This document shows, piece by piece, positions 16,496 through 28,552 of a stretch of 64,000 nucleotides of DNA (position 1 is the first letter of the stretch; the number at the start of each line of letters is the position of its first letter). Origin of the DNA: Janthinobacterium sp. (GTDB lineage Bacteria; Pseudomonadota; Gammaproteobacteria; Burkholderiales; Burkholderiaceae_D); the NCBI RefSeq assembly GCF_009923995.1, contig NZ_RFSK01000011.1:62001-126000 (forward strand), in the 5' to 3' direction. Under the pieces are notes generated by a model, which was not told the DNA's origin, searched no databases, and saw only the letters and a list, made by a program, of their open reading frames with translations. The position numbers were made by a program, and so were the translations under genes.

Positions 16496-17266
16496 ATGGC
16501 CAAAATTTTTTGTGTAGCAAATCAAAAGGGTGGTGTTGGTAAAACCACAACAAGTGTCAACCTCTCCGCCGGTCTGGCCAAGTTGAACCAGCGCGTGCTG
16601 CTGGTCGACCTCGACCCGCAGGGCAATGCGACCATGGGCGCCGGCATCAACAAGGCCGGCCTGAAGGCGTCGACCTATGAAGTGATGCTGGGCGAGTCCG
16701 ATGTCAAAACGGCACGCCAGCGTTCGGAAGCGGGGCGCTTCGATGTCTTGCCGTCGAACCGCGAGCTGGCCGGCGCGGAAGTGGAGATGGTCGAACTGGA
16801 CAACCGCGAACGCCGCCTGAAGGATGCGCTGGCCGAAGTGGACGCGGAATATGACTTCATCCTGGTTGATTGCCCGCCGGCATTATCGATGCTGACCCTG
16901 AACGGCCTGTGCGCCGCGCATGGCGTGATCATCCCGATGCAGTGCGAGTACTACGCGCTGGAAGGCTTGTCCGACCTGGTCAACACCATCAAGAAGGTGC
17001 ACGCCAACCTGAACCCGGATCTGAAGATCATCGGCCTGTTGCGCGTGATGTTCGATCCACGCATGACATTATCGCAACAAGTGTCGGCGCAGCTGGAGCA
17101 GCACTTCGGCGACAAGGTCTTCAATACCATCATCCCGCGCAACGTGCGCCTGGCCGAAGCGCCATCGTACGGCTTGCCCGGCGTCACCTTCGACCCCAGC
17201 TCGAAAGGGGCCCAGGCCTATATCGCCTTCGGCGCCGAGATGGTCGAACGCATCAAACATATGTAA
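16496..17266 (+). CDS. parA: Chromosome partitioning ATPase ParA (Soj)
   Basis: This 256-residue deviant Walker-type ATPase uses ATP-dependent DNA binding to move ParB-parS complexes and segregate the origin region. The deviant Walker A is NQKGGVGKTTTSVNLS at residues 9-24, with the signature Lys. The A' motif is VLLVDLDPQGNAT, Walker B is FILVDCPPALSML, and the C-terminal NVRLAEAPSYG is typical of chromosomal Soj proteins. I chose the ATG at 16496 because the conserved N-terminus begins there; the ribosome site (AGAAG) is weak. There is no N-terminal HTH, which fits a chromosomal rather than plasmid ParA. Confidence 0.97.
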   Translation: MAKIFCVANQKGGVGKTTTSVNLSAGLAKLNQRVLLVDLDPQGNATMGAGINKAGLKASTYEVMLGESDVKTARQRSEAGRFDVLPSNRELAGAEVEMVELDNRERRLKDALAEVDAEYDFILVDCPPALSMLTLNGLCAAHGVIIPMQCEYYALEGLSDLVNTIKKVHANLNPDLKIIGLLRVMFDPRMTLSQQVSAQLEQHFGDKVFNTIIPRNVRLAEAPSYGLPGVTFDPSSKGAQAYIAFGAEMVERIKHM

Positions 17267-17330
17267 ACAAGGGGCGAGCGTCTGCAGAATATGATGTAAG
17301 CGCTTACTCTGAAAACACGATTAGGACAGC

Positions 17331-18215
17331 ATGGCTACGAAAAAATTAAAAGGACTGGGTCGCGGACTCGACGCCCTCCTGGGCGGCGGGGGCGACTTCG
17401 CCAGTGCGGAAACGCATCAACCGTCGAACTTGCCCGTGTCACAAATGCAAGCCGGCAAATACCAGCCGCGCACGCGCATGGACGAAGGGGCCCTGAATGA
17501 ACTGGCCGCCTCGATCAAGGCGCAGGGACTGATGCAGCCGATCCTGGTGCGCCCGATCGGGCAGGACACCTTGAGCGGACTTGTCAAATATGAAATCATC
17601 GCCGGCGAACGCCGCTTCCGCGCCTCGCAGCTGGCCGGCCTGACGGAAGTGCCGGTCCTCGTGCGCGACGTGGATGACCTGGCCGCCGCCGCCATGGCGC
17701 TGATCGAGAACATCCAGCGCGAAGACTTGAATCCCCTGGAAGAGGCGCAGGGCATCCACCGCCTGATCGCCGACTTCAGTTTCACGCATGAGCAAGCGGC
17801 CACTGCGCTGGGACGCTCGCGCAGCGCTGTCTCCAACCTGCTGCGCCTGATGAACCTGGCCAGTCCCGTGCAGACCATGCTGATGGCCGGCGATATCGAC
17901 ATGGGCCATGCGCGCGCGCTGCTGGCCGTCGATGCGGCCAGCCAGATCACCCTGGCCAACCAGGTGGTGGCCAAGCGCCTGTCCGTGCGCGAGACGGAAA
18001 AGCTCGTCACCCGCACGGTGGAGGAAGCGGCCAACCCGGTCGAACCGCGGCACAAGGAAAAGTCCGGCGATATCGCGCGCCTGGAAGAAGAGCTGTCCGA
18101 TGCCCTGGCCACGCCCGTGGTGTTCAAGATGGGCAACAAAGGCCGTGGTCAACTGGTGATCGATTTTGCCGATCTTGACGTGCTGGATGGATTGCTGACC
18201 CGTTTGCGTGGTTAA
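17331..18215 (+). CDS. parB: Chromosome partitioning protein ParB (Spo0J)
   Basis: This 294-residue ParB has the N-terminal RGLGRGLDALLGG motif that contacts ParA. The CTPase domain holds LVKYEIIAGERRFRASQLAGL, and NIQREDLNPLEEAQG follows. An HTH around HEQAATALGRSRSAVSNLLRL binds parS, and a C-terminal dimerisation domain ends the protein. It binds the TGTTCCACGTGAAACA-type sites found at 8380-13615 and spreads along DNA as a CTP clamp. It is 64 bases from parA. Confidence 0.97.
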   Translation: MATKKLKGLGRGLDALLGGGGDFASAETHQPSNLPVSQMQAGKYQPRTRMDEGALNELAASIKAQGLMQPILVRPIGQDTLSGLVKYEIIAGERRFRASQLAGLTEVPVLVRDVDDLAAAAMALIENIQREDLNPLEEAQGIHRLIADFSFTHEQAATALGRSRSAVSNLLRLMNLASPVQTMLMAGDIDMGHARALLAVDAASQITLANQVVAKRLSVRETEKLVTRTVEEAANPVEPRHKEKSGDIARLEEELSDALATPVVFKMGNKGRGQLVIDFADLDVLDGLLTRLRG

Positions 18216-18424
18216 ATAGCAAGTTGGCAAAGACGGGAGCGCCGGCCGTCACCAGCGCTCTGGACAAGCTGACCATGCTTTCCAGGCGCACTGCATAATT
18301 CCTTGATAACACGGCTGGAAGCGGCCCGGCAAGCGACTTTGCCATATAGTGGTGCAAATGGCGGCGAATAGTCGGTAAAGCGTCAGTTTCGCGCAGCAAT
18401 CGCCCTGCTGCGGTGCAGCAACGT

Positions 18425-18454
18425 TTGACTCTATAGATCAAAGCCAACTATAAT
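18425..18454 (+). promoter_or_regulatory. Promoter of the atp operon
   Basis: TTGACT (18425-18430) and a perfect TATAAT (18449-18454) are separated by 18 bp. They lie 43 bases before atpI. The preceding 210 bases (18216-18424) after parB show no gene. Confidence 0.75.
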
Positions 18455-18496
18455 CCCGTGTCTTTGCGTGTGTAGATTTTTCTGGGAAGCTGGCAA

Positions 18497-18865
18497 TTGA
18501 GTGATTCACAACAAAATATTGCCAAACCAGTCTACAAAGTAGTTGCTTTGCAGCTAGCTATCGCTATCAGTTTTGCCACGGTCACCCTGTTTTTCGGTGG
18601 CAGTGTGAGAGGCTGGTCCGCCGCATACGGCGGCGCTATCGCAGTCATCGGTAGCCTGGTGTATGCCATGTTGGTGGTTCGCGGTTCTAGCGACGCCAAC
18701 AAGGCATTCCGGGCGCATTTGCGCGCAGAAGTGGTGAAAATATTTATCACAGCGGTGCTCTTTATCTTGGCACTGGTGTTGTTTCAGTCGGCCGCCTGGT
18801 TATGGCTGATCTTGGGTTTCGCGGTGGCAACCTTAGCATACTGGTTTTCATTGCTCGCTGTTTAA
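18497..18865 (+). CDS. atpI: ATP synthase accessory protein AtpI
   Basis: This 122-residue membrane protein has about four hydrophobic segments. It is the first gene of the atp operon, as in many proteobacteria. AtpI helps assemble the c-ring in some species. GWSAAYGGAIAVIGSLVYAM and HLRAEVVKIFITAVLFI match the family pattern. The start appears to be a TTG preceded by GGGAAG; no in-frame ATG would preserve the N-terminal region. Confidence 0.88.
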   Translation: MSDSQQNIAKPVYKVVALQLAIAISFATVTLFFGGSVRGWSAAYGGAIAVIGSLVYAMLVVRGSSDANKAFRAHLRAEVVKIFITAVLFILALVLFQSAAWLWLILGFAVATLAYWFSLLAV

Positions 18866-18895
18866 TCATTGGTTTTGGGGCCTGTTGTGCTCTGA

Positions 18896-19726
<831 letters not shown>

Positions 19727-19776
19727 TCATCGACTTTATATTTTGTTTTTTTAGTATCTTTCGTTTTTAAATTTAG

Positions 19777-20064
<288 letters not shown>

Positions 20065-20107
20065 TTCGCTCCAACCCTAGGAGAAACTTTTAGTTAGGAG
20101 CAAAGGT

Positions 20108-20578
20108 ATGGACATCAATATGTCGCTCATCGGCCAGATGATCACCTTCGCGGTGTTGGTCTGGTTCTCGATGAAGTTCGTATTTCCAGCGTTGAACAAT
20201 GCGCTGGATGAGCGTGCCAAACGAATCGCGGATGGATTGGCTGCGGCCGATCAAGGTCAAGCTTCGATGGCTGTCGCTGAAAAGCGTGCGCAAGAGGCAT
20301 TGAACAGTGCACGTGAAGAAGCTTCGCAACGCGTTGCGGACGCTGAAAAGCGCGCGCAGCTGGTTGCTGAAGAGATCAAGCAAAATGCTCAAGCTGAAGC
20401 TGCGCGTATCATTGCGCAAGCCCAGTCGGACGCCGAACAGCAACTGTCGAAAGCACGCGAACAATTGCGCGCTCAGGTGGCTGACCTGGCTGTCAAGGGT
20501 GCCGAGCAGATCTTGAAGCGTGAAGTAAACCCAACGGCTCACGCCGAAATGTTGCAGCGTCTTGCTGTCGAGCTGTAA
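20108..20578 (+). CDS. atpF: ATP synthase Fo subunit b
   Basis: This 156-residue protein has one N-terminal membrane helix (residues about 5-26). A long charged coiled coil rich in Ala, Glu, Gln and Arg follows, forming the peripheral stalk. Length equals that of the E. coli subunit. It lies two bases before atpH. Confidence 0.96.
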   Translation: MDINMSLIGQMITFAVLVWFSMKFVFPALNNALDERAKRIADGLAAADQGQASMAVAEKRAQEALNSAREEASQRVADAEKRAQLVAEEIKQNAQAEAARIIAQAQSDAEQQLSKAREQLRAQVADLAVKGAEQILKREVNPTAHAEMLQRLAVEL

Positions 20579-20580
20579 TC

Positions 20581-21126
20581 ATGGCAGAACTCGCAACCGT
20601 CGCCCGTCCCTACGCGGAAGCTTTGTTCCGCGTAGCCCAAGCTGGTAAGGAGTCAAGCAACCTCGCGGCGTGGTCCGAACTGGTGTCCGAACTGGCACAG
20701 ATCGGTAGCCACCCCGAGGTACAGGCGTACGCGCGCAATCCGAAAGTTTCGGAAAGCGACGTCGCCGCCACCATCCTGTCGTTGTTGAAATCGCCGCTCA
20801 ATGAGGAAGTGAAAAACTTCGTCACCATGTTGATCGAAAATGGCCGCATCAGCCTGCTGCCGGAAATCGGCGCGCAATTCCATGCCTTGAAAAATGGCCT
20901 GGAAGGTGCGGCTGACGCCGAGATCACGAGCGCTTTCGATCTGAGCGAAGGCCAAACGGCCGAGCTGGTCGCAACGCTGGAAAAGAAATTCAGTCGTAAG
21001 CTCAACCCTGCCGTCACAGTGGATCCATCGCTGCTCGGCGGCGTGCGCGTGGTTGTTGGCGACCAAGTGCTCGATACCTCGGTGCGCGCCAAGCTGCAGC
21101 AACTGCACGCTGCACTGGTGTCGTAA
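20581..21126 (+). CDS. atpH: ATP synthase F1 subunit delta
   Basis: This 181-residue OSCP/delta protein links the peripheral stalk to the top of F1. The N-terminal [14 protein letters not shown] and the C-terminal [23 protein letters not shown] are family signatures. The atpH-atpA gap is 78 bases. Confidence 0.96.
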   Translation: MAELATVARPYAEALFRVAQAGKESSNLAAWSELVSELAQIGSHPEVQAYARNPKVSESDVAATILSLLKSPLNEEVKNFVTMLIENGRISLLPEIGAQFHALKNGLEGAADAEITSAFDLSEGQTAELVATLEKKFSRKLNPAVTVDPSLLGGVRVVVGDQVLDTSVRAKLQQLHAALVS

Positions 21127-21204
21127 GACACGCGCTTCGGCAGGCCAGCTTAGACAGACCCTTACCCCTCGCGCAAGCTGAGAGAAACACTTTTAGGAGT
21201 TAGT

Positions 21205-22746
21205 ATGCAACTCAACCCATCTGAAATCAGCGAGTTGATCAAGAGCCGGATCCAAGGTCTTGACGGCGGCGCTGAAGTGCGTAATCAAGGCACGGTTATT
21301 TCCGTCGCCGACGGTATCTGCCGCATCCACGGTTTGTCGGACGTGATGCAAGGCGAGATGCTGGAATTCCCAGGCAACACGTTTGGCCTGGCAATGAATC
21401 TGGAACGCGACTCCGTCGGTTCCGTGATTCTGGGTGCCTACGAGCACATCTCCGAAGGCGACACGGTGAAATGCACCGGACGCATTCTGGAAGTGCCAGT
21501 CGGTCCTGAGCTGCTCGGCCGCGTAGTCAACGCGCTGGGCCAGCCGATCGACGGCAAAGGCGCCATCGAAACCAAAATGACGGCCGCGATTGAAAAAATC
21601 GCCCCGGGCGTGATCGCCCGTGAGTCCGTGTCGCAACCGATGCAAACCGGCCTGAAGTCGATCGATGCGATGGTTCCAGTTGGCCGCGGCCAGCGTGAAC
21701 TGATCATCGGCGACCGTCAAACCGGCAAGTCGGCCGTGGCGATTGATGCGATCATCAATCAAAAAGGCCAGGGCATGAAATGTATCTACGTCGCGATTGG
21801 CCAAAAAGCCTCGTCGATCAAGAACATCGTGCGCTCGCTGGAACAGCACGGCGCGATGGAATACACCATCGTTGTCGCCGCTTCCGCTTCGGAATCGGCC
21901 GCCATGCAATACATCTCGCCGTACTCCGGTTGCGCCATGGGCGAATACTTCCGTGACCGCGGTGAAGATGCACTGATCGTCTACGATGATCTGTCCAAAC
22001 AAGCTGTTGCATACCGTCAAATCTCGCTGCTGCTGCGCCGTCCACCAGGTCGCGAAGCGTACCCAGGCGACGTGTTCTACCTGCACAGCCGCCTGCTGGA
22101 ACGCGCAGCACGCGTGAACGCCGACTACGTCGAGAAGTTCACCGACGGCGCCGTCAAAGGCAAGACCGGTTCCCTGACGGCACTGCCGATCATTGAAACG
22201 CAAGCTGGCGACGTGTCCGCATTCGTTCCAACCAACGTGATTTCGATTACCGACGGTCAGATCTTCCTGGAAACCTCGCTGTTCAACGCCGGTATCCGTC
22301 CTGCAATTAACGCCGGTATTTCCGTATCGCGCGTCGGTGGCGCCGCCCAGACCAAGGTCATCAAAAACCTGTCCGGCGGTATCCGTACCGACTTGGCGCA
22401 GTACCGTGAACTGGCCGCGTTTGCGCAGTTCGCTTCGGACCTGGACGAATCGACCCGCAAGCAGCTGGACCGCGGTGCCCGCGTAACGGAATTGCTGAAG
22501 CAAGCCCAGTACTCGCCACTGTCGATCTCGCTGATGGCCGTATCGCTGTTCTCGGTGAACAAAGGCTTCATGGACGACGTGCCAGTCAAGCAAGTGCTGT
22601 CGTTCGAAGCTGGTGTCCACGCTTACATGAAGACCAAGCAAGCTGCTCTGCTGGCCAAGATCGAAGAAACCAAGCAACTCGACAAAGACAGCGAAGCAAC
22701 TCTGTCGGCGGCCATTGCTGATTTCAAGAAATCCGGCGCATATTAA
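21205..22746 (+). CDS. atpA: ATP synthase F1 subunit alpha
   Basis: This 513-residue subunit forms the non-catalytic nucleotide sites. The P-loop is [15 protein letters not shown] near residue 170. The segment SALPIIETQ-like ([17 protein letters not shown]) and the arginine-finger region [15 protein letters not shown] are present. It begins [19 protein letters not shown], typical of proteobacterial AtpA. Its codons use more T-ending choices than the flanking metabolic genes, as expected for high expression. Confidence 0.98.
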   Translation: MQLNPSEISELIKSRIQGLDGGAEVRNQGTVISVADGICRIHGLSDVMQGEMLEFPGNTFGLAMNLERDSVGSVILGAYEHISEGDTVKCTGRILEVPVGPELLGRVVNALGQPIDGKGAIETKMTAAIEKIAPGVIARESVSQPMQTGLKSIDAMVPVGRGQRELIIGDRQTGKSAVAIDAIINQKGQGMKCIYVAIGQKASSIKNIVRSLEQHGAMEYTIVVAASASESAAMQYISPYSGCAMGEYFRDRGEDALIVYDDLSKQAVAYRQISLLLRRPPGREAYPGDVFYLHSRLLERAARVNADYVEKFTDGAVKGKTGSLTALPIIETQAGDVSAFVPTNVISITDGQIFLETSLFNAGIRPAINAGISVSRVGGAAQTKVIKNLSGGIRTDLAQYRELAAFAQFASDLDESTRKQLDRGARVTELLKQAQYSPLSISLMAVSLFSVNKGFMDDVPVKQVLSFEAGVHAYMKTKQAALLAKIEETKQLDKDSEATLSAAIADFKKSGAY

Positions 22747-22808
22747 GCGGCCAGGCGGCGCCCACCTTGAGTGAGGTGCCGCCCTACGCGCAGAAGGAGT
22801 AAGGACTC

Positions 22809-25114
<2,306 letters not shown>

Positions 25115-25176
25115 GTTAAGTCTGGGCCTAACCCCGCCCGTTACACGGCGGGGTTCTTCAACCCGATAGGACACAC

Positions 25177-25596
25177 ATGGCACACACAATTCACGTTGAC
25201 GTGGTTTCCGCTGAAGAACTGATTTTTTCAGGCGAAGCAGAATTCGTCGCGTTGCCGGGTGAACAGGGCGAGCTGGGTATCTACCCACGCCACACGCCTT
25301 TGATTACCCGCATCCGTCCGGGCGCGGTCCGCATCAAGGTAGTCGGCCAGGCTGAAGAAGAGTTCGTCTTCGTTGCCGGCGGCCTGCTGGAAGTGCAACC
25401 GGATACCGTGACCGTCCTGGCCGATACCGCGATCCGCGGTCACGACCTCGACGAAGCGAAAGCGCTGGAAGCGAAGAAGTTGGCGGAAGAAAATATCCAC
25501 AACAAGGATTCGGGCATCGACTACGCGCAAGCGCAAGCCGAGCTGGCCAGCGCAATTGCGCAGCTGGCAGCGATCCAGAAGCTGCGCAAGATTTAG
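25177..25596 (+). CDS. atpC: ATP synthase F1 subunit epsilon
   Basis: This 139-residue protein has an N-terminal beta-sandwich and a C-terminal two-helix regulatory domain, which inhibits ATP hydrolysis in many species. [21 protein letters not shown] is the family signature. It is the last atp gene, followed directly by a terminator. Confidence 0.97.
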   Translation: MAHTIHVDVVSAEELIFSGEAEFVALPGEQGELGIYPRHTPLITRIRPGAVRIKVVGQAEEEFVFVAGGLLEVQPDTVTVLADTAIRGHDLDEAKALEAKKLAEENIHNKDSGIDYAQAQAELASAIAQLAAIQKLRKI

Positions 25597-25613
25597 TTCT
25601 TTGCGCCGCACAG

Positions 25614-25640
25614 AAAGGCAGCCTTCGGGCTGCCTTTTTT
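25614..25640 (+). terminator. Intrinsic terminator of the atp operon
   Basis: AAGGCAGCC pairs with GGCTGCCTT around a TTCG-type loop and is followed by a T-run. It separates atpC from the convergent rsgA. Confidence 0.92.
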
Positions 25641-25658
25641 TATGCCTGCTTTGGACGA

Positions 25659-26726
25659 CTATTCCTGGCGCTTCTGCCTGCTCCTTTCCTGCCCCGCCTT
25701 CAATATCGTCTTCCACCTGGCGCGCGCGCTGATGCGCTCGAGCGGCGTTGCTTCGCTGCGCCGGGCGTCGCGCAGCAGCTTGTGATAATTGCACAGGCGG
25801 TCCGCATCGACGGCGCCGCGCACGGCGCAACCGGGTTCGCTCGCATGCCGGCAATCGCGGAACTGGCACGTGGCAGCGAGTGCCGCGATGTCGTCGAAGG
25901 TGGCGGCCACGGTCTCGGCACCGGCGTCGGCCTGCCAGCTGCGCAAGCCCGGCGTATCGATGATGCAAGCGCCGCCCGCACACAGGTGCAGTGAGCGGGC
26001 CGTCGTCGTGTGGCGGCCGCGGCCATCGCCGTGGCGCACGCCCTGCGTCGATTGCCCCGCTGCGCACAGGGTATTGGTCAGGCTGGATTTGCCGGCGCCC
26101 GATGAACCGAGCAGCACCAGGGTCTGGCCCGCATCCAGCCAGGGTTCCAGGATGGCCACGTCATACGCATGGCGCGTATCGACGGCAAACAGGGGCACGT
26201 GGGATGGCAGGCGCTGTTTGAGCAGGCTGAGCTTGCCCGCCACGTCGTCGGCCACGTCGGCCTTGCTGAGTACCACCACGGGGCTGACCCGGGCAGCCAG
26301 CACGATGGCCAGATAGCGTTCCAGCCGGCGCGGGTTGAAGTCCGCGTCCAGCCCCATCACCAGCAGGGCGGTGTCGACATTGTTCGCGAGCACCTGGCGC
26401 CGGCCGTCATTGCCGCGCCGGGCGATTTGCGTGAATGGGGATAAATGCGCCGTTATCCACAGCGCGCCGTGCGCATCGGCTTCGGTGGCGACCCAGTCGC
26501 CGACGGCAAGCACGGTGTCCTGTGCCTGCAAGTCATGCAGCAGGCGCGGCAGGATATGCGCCGGGTGTTCCTGGCTGCCGTCGTGCACGACGATGCTGTC
26601 GCGGTGCACGGCGCTCACGCGCATCAGCTGTGCGGTGGAACAAGGGAAGTCGAGTTGGGCGGCTGCGCTGGCGGTGGCCTGCTGCAGTCCGATGGGGCGT
26701 AGTTGCGCAAAATCGAATGCGATCAT
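25659..26726 (-). CDS. rsgA: Ribosome small subunit-dependent GTPase RsgA (YjeQ)
   Basis: This 355-residue protein has an N-terminal OB-fold, a circularly permuted GTPase and a C-terminal zinc knuckle. It checks 30S maturation. The permuted G-motif order is visible: VVLSKADVAD (G4), then LLGSSGAGKSSLTNTL (G1), then HTTTARSLHL (G2) and IIDTPGLRSW (G3). The zinc ligands are in CQFRDCRHASEPGCAVRGAV. The ATG at 26726 gives normal length. The protein ends KAGQERSRQKRQE, a basic tail. Confidence 0.95.
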   Translation of the reverse strand: MIAFDFAQLRPIGLQQATASAAAQLDFPCSTAQLMRVSAVHRDSIVVHDGSQEHPAHILPRLLHDLQAQDTVLAVGDWVATEADAHGALWITAHLSPFTQIARRGNDGRRQVLANNVDTALLVMGLDADFNPRRLERYLAIVLAARVSPVVVLSKADVADDVAGKLSLLKQRLPSHVPLFAVDTRHAYDVAILEPWLDAGQTLVLLGSSGAGKSSLTNTLCAAGQSTQGVRHGDGRGRHTTTARSLHLCAGGACIIDTPGLRSWQADAGAETVAATFDDIAALAATCQFRDCRHASEPGCAVRGAVDADRLCNYHKLLRDARRSEATPLERISARARWKTILKAGQERSRQKRQE

Positions 26727-26894
26727 GGTAGCGTGATTCCGTATTCTGTCGTCCGCGTGCGGACATGTCGCCTGCGCGTGCAGGCACCGCCAATCGGCAT
26801 GACTGGCACGAAAGAAGGGGAAGTCGGCTACGCGATCACGCGCAAGGGAACAACAGGATCAATGCAATATGAATGCAGACTGGAACGGTAGTGA

Positions 26895-26933
26895 TCAGGC
26901 AGCCGACAGCACGGCAGTATCCGAATGGCGCAT
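26895..26933 (-). CDS. Possible 12-codon leader or micropeptide upstream of rsgA
   Basis: On the minus strand, CAGGAG lies 8 bases before an ATG that opens a 12-codon frame (MRHSDTAVLSAA) ending in TGA. It is 168 bases ahead of rsgA. The ribosome site is among the best in this area. The rest of the gap 26727-26997 shows no other gene. It could be an upstream regulatory peptide, or a chance occurrence. Confidence 0.3.
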   Translation of the reverse strand: MRHSDTAVLSAA

Positions 26934-26997
26934 GTTGTCTACTCCTGTTGTGTGATGGAAAGCGCCAGTGTGCCAGCGGCGTGCGCCGCCGTCAACA

Positions 26998-27561
26998 TCA
27001 GCTGCACATGCCGTACGCGCTGCGCTCGGGGAAATAGCGGTAGGTAAACGTGCGTACGGGGTAGCGCTTGCCGCCGATGAGCATGTCGGGCATCGACAAA
27101 TCAAAGCGCTGCGGCAACTGGCGCGGCAGTTGCAGGCGCAGCCGCCACTGGGTCTCGGCGCTGGAACCCACGGCGGAAAACATGATGGGCAACGTTTCGA
27201 TGACGTCGACGATTTCCGCCTTGCGGTTCATGCCGCGTTGATAGATGGTCAGCACCTTGGCCTCGGCGAACGGTTCCTTGTGCGGTTCTTCCAGCAGGAA
27301 GGACAGGCGCGTGAAGCTGGCCTGGGTACCGATAGGCAAGGTGAAGATCAGCGCCAGTTCCGTGCCGCCTTCCTTCAGGGTGACGGGGGGCGTGGCATAT
27401 ACGCTGATGCCGCGCGGCAGCTCGAAGCGCGAACCTTCCGTCCACGTCTTGCACTCGGGCGTGGTCGCCTGGTACAGGCTGGGTGCCGTGTAGTCATTGC
27501 AGGCGGAGACCAGCAGCAGCAGGGGCAGGGCAAGAAGGGCGGAGCGGCGCATGGGAATCAC
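26998..27561 (-). CDS. Predicted lipoprotein, unknown function
   Basis: This 187-residue protein has a lipoprotein signal peptide: MIPMRRSALLALPLLLLVSA, with Cys21 as the lipidation site in the lipobox LVSAC. Asp after the Cys-Asn (CND) leaves inner-membrane retention uncertain. The mature part is probably beta-rich (GISVYATPPVTL, WRLRLQLPRQLP). I do not recognise the family. It lies 54 bases downstream of the ybjQ-speD operon and may belong to it. Confidence 0.75.
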   Translation of the reverse strand: MIPMRRSALLALPLLLLVSACNDYTAPSLYQATTPECKTWTEGSRFELPRGISVYATPPVTLKEGGTELALIFTLPIGTQASFTRLSFLLEEPHKEPFAEAKVLTIYQRGMNRKAEIVDVIETLPIMFSAVGSSAETQWRLRLQLPRQLPQRFDLSMPDMLIGGKRYPVRTFTYRYFPERSAYGMCS

Positions 27562-27615
27562 GGTTGGAGAATGAGCCGACAGTGTAAGCGATCCCCACCT
27601 GATCCACCAGTGACC

Positions 27616-27948
27616 TCAGGCTTCCGCTTCGACGATGACGGCCGTGCCATAGCACAACACTTCGGTGATGCCGGCCATGACGTCCGTGGCGTCGTAGCGC
27701 ATGCCGATGATGGCGTTGGCTCCCATGGCGCGCGCGTGGTCGCACATGAGCTGATACGCGTCGGCGCGCGCCCGTTCGCACAAGCTTGTATAGATGGTGA
27801 TATTGCCGCCGAACAGAGACTGGATGCCGCCAAAGAAATTGCCGACGATGGAGCGTGAGCGCACGGTAATGCCGCGCACGACACCAAGGTTGCTGACGAT
27901 GCGCTGGCCGGGCAGGGTGAAGGCGGTGGTGATCAAGGCGTCTTGCAT
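27616..27948 (-). CDS. YbjQ/UPF0145 family protein
   Basis: This 110-residue heavy-metal-binding-like fold protein is of the YbjQ family. Conserved segments are [20 protein letters not shown] and [19 protein letters not shown]. YbjQ-type proteins form pentameric rings of unknown role and often sit near envelope or stress genes. The ATG at 27948 follows speD by only 8 bases. A longer upstream extension in the same frame overlaps speD and is unlikely. Confidence 0.88.
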   Translation of the reverse strand: MQDALITTAFTLPGQRIVSNLGVVRGITVRSRSIVGNFFGGIQSLFGGNITIYTSLCERARADAYQLMCDHARAMGANAIIGMRYDATDVMAGITEVLCYGTAVIVEAEA

Positions 27949-27956
27949 GGGGGCTT

Positions 27957-28337
27957 TCAGTTGGGGGAAGGCGATGAGGGCGGTGCGCGCCGCACGGATT
28001 GCAACTGGCACTGGGTCGCCTGCAGCGCATCCTTGACGATGTCCAGCGCCCGTTGCGGCTGGGCCGCACCGCACATGAAGATATCCACGGCGGCAAAGTT
28101 GCATTCCGGCCAGGTGTGGATGGAAATGTGCGATTCGGCCAGCAGCAGCACGCCCGTGATGCCCTGGCCCGGCCCAAAGCTGTGGAAATGGCCGTGCAGC
28201 ACCTGTGCGCCAGCCGCGACGGCGGCTTCGCGCAGCAGGCGTTCGAGTGCGTCGCAGTCGCGCAGGCGCTCAGCAAGAATGCCAGACAGGTCGGCCAGAA
28301 GATGGGTGCCCAGGGGCAGATGCGCTATGGATGCCAT
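27957..28337 (-). CDS. speD: S-adenosylmethionine decarboxylase proenzyme (short SpeD/SpeH type)
   Basis: This 126-residue class 1b AdoMetDC makes decarboxylated AdoMet, the aminopropyl donor for spermidine. Self-cleavage should occur between Glu68 and Ser69 in [15 protein letters not shown], giving the pyruvoyl group. His74 and Cys89 (DIFMCG) match the processing His and catalytic Cys of the Thermotoga-type enzyme. The C-terminus is slightly extended. It sits in a cluster with a SpeE-like aminopropyltransferase 3.2 kb away, so both polyamine enzymes are present. Confidence 0.93.
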   Translation of the reverse strand: MASIAHLPLGTHLLADLSGILAERLRDCDALERLLREAAVAAGAQVLHGHFHSFGPGQGITGVLLLAESHISIHTWPECNFAAVDIFMCGAAQPQRALDIVKDALQATQCQLQSVRRAPPSSPSPN

Positions 28338-28339
28338 GC

Positions 28340-28552
28340 TTATTTGTGGCTCCCGCCGCCGCCGCCCGAGCCTCCGCCGTAGCCGCCACCGTAGCTGCCG
28401 CCGCCCGTGCCCGTGCGCGAACTCCAGCTGCTGCCGCCAGTGTTCGTGCTGGTACTGCGCATGGTGCTGCTGGTCAGCATGAACATGCGCACCCAGTTGG
28501 TGGTCGTGACGGTGAAGGTCACCATCAGCGCGTAGATCACATATTTACTCAT
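28340..28552 (-). CDS. Small membrane protein with Gly/Ser-rich tail
   Basis: This 70-residue protein has one N-terminal hydrophobic segment (YVIYALMVTFTVTTTNWVRMF). A Ser/Thr patch follows, then a Gly-rich tail (GGGSYGGGYGGGSGGGGG) ending SHK. Its ATG overlaps the stop of the DUF4178 gene (ATGA) and its stop lies two bases before speD, so it is inside the operon. Similar Gly-rich tails are known in TPM/YgcG-like envelope proteins. No catalytic motif is visible. Confidence 0.7.
   Translation of the reverse strand: MSKYVIYALMVTFTVTTTNWVRMFMLTSSTMRSTSTNTGGSSWSSRTGTGGGSYGGGYGGGSGGGGGSHK

Noticed and set aside
16286-16525. 79-codon minus-strand ORF with repeated Leu-Tyr
   Set aside because: It is the 9-bp array read in one frame. 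It overlaps the parA start and lacks a ribosome site.
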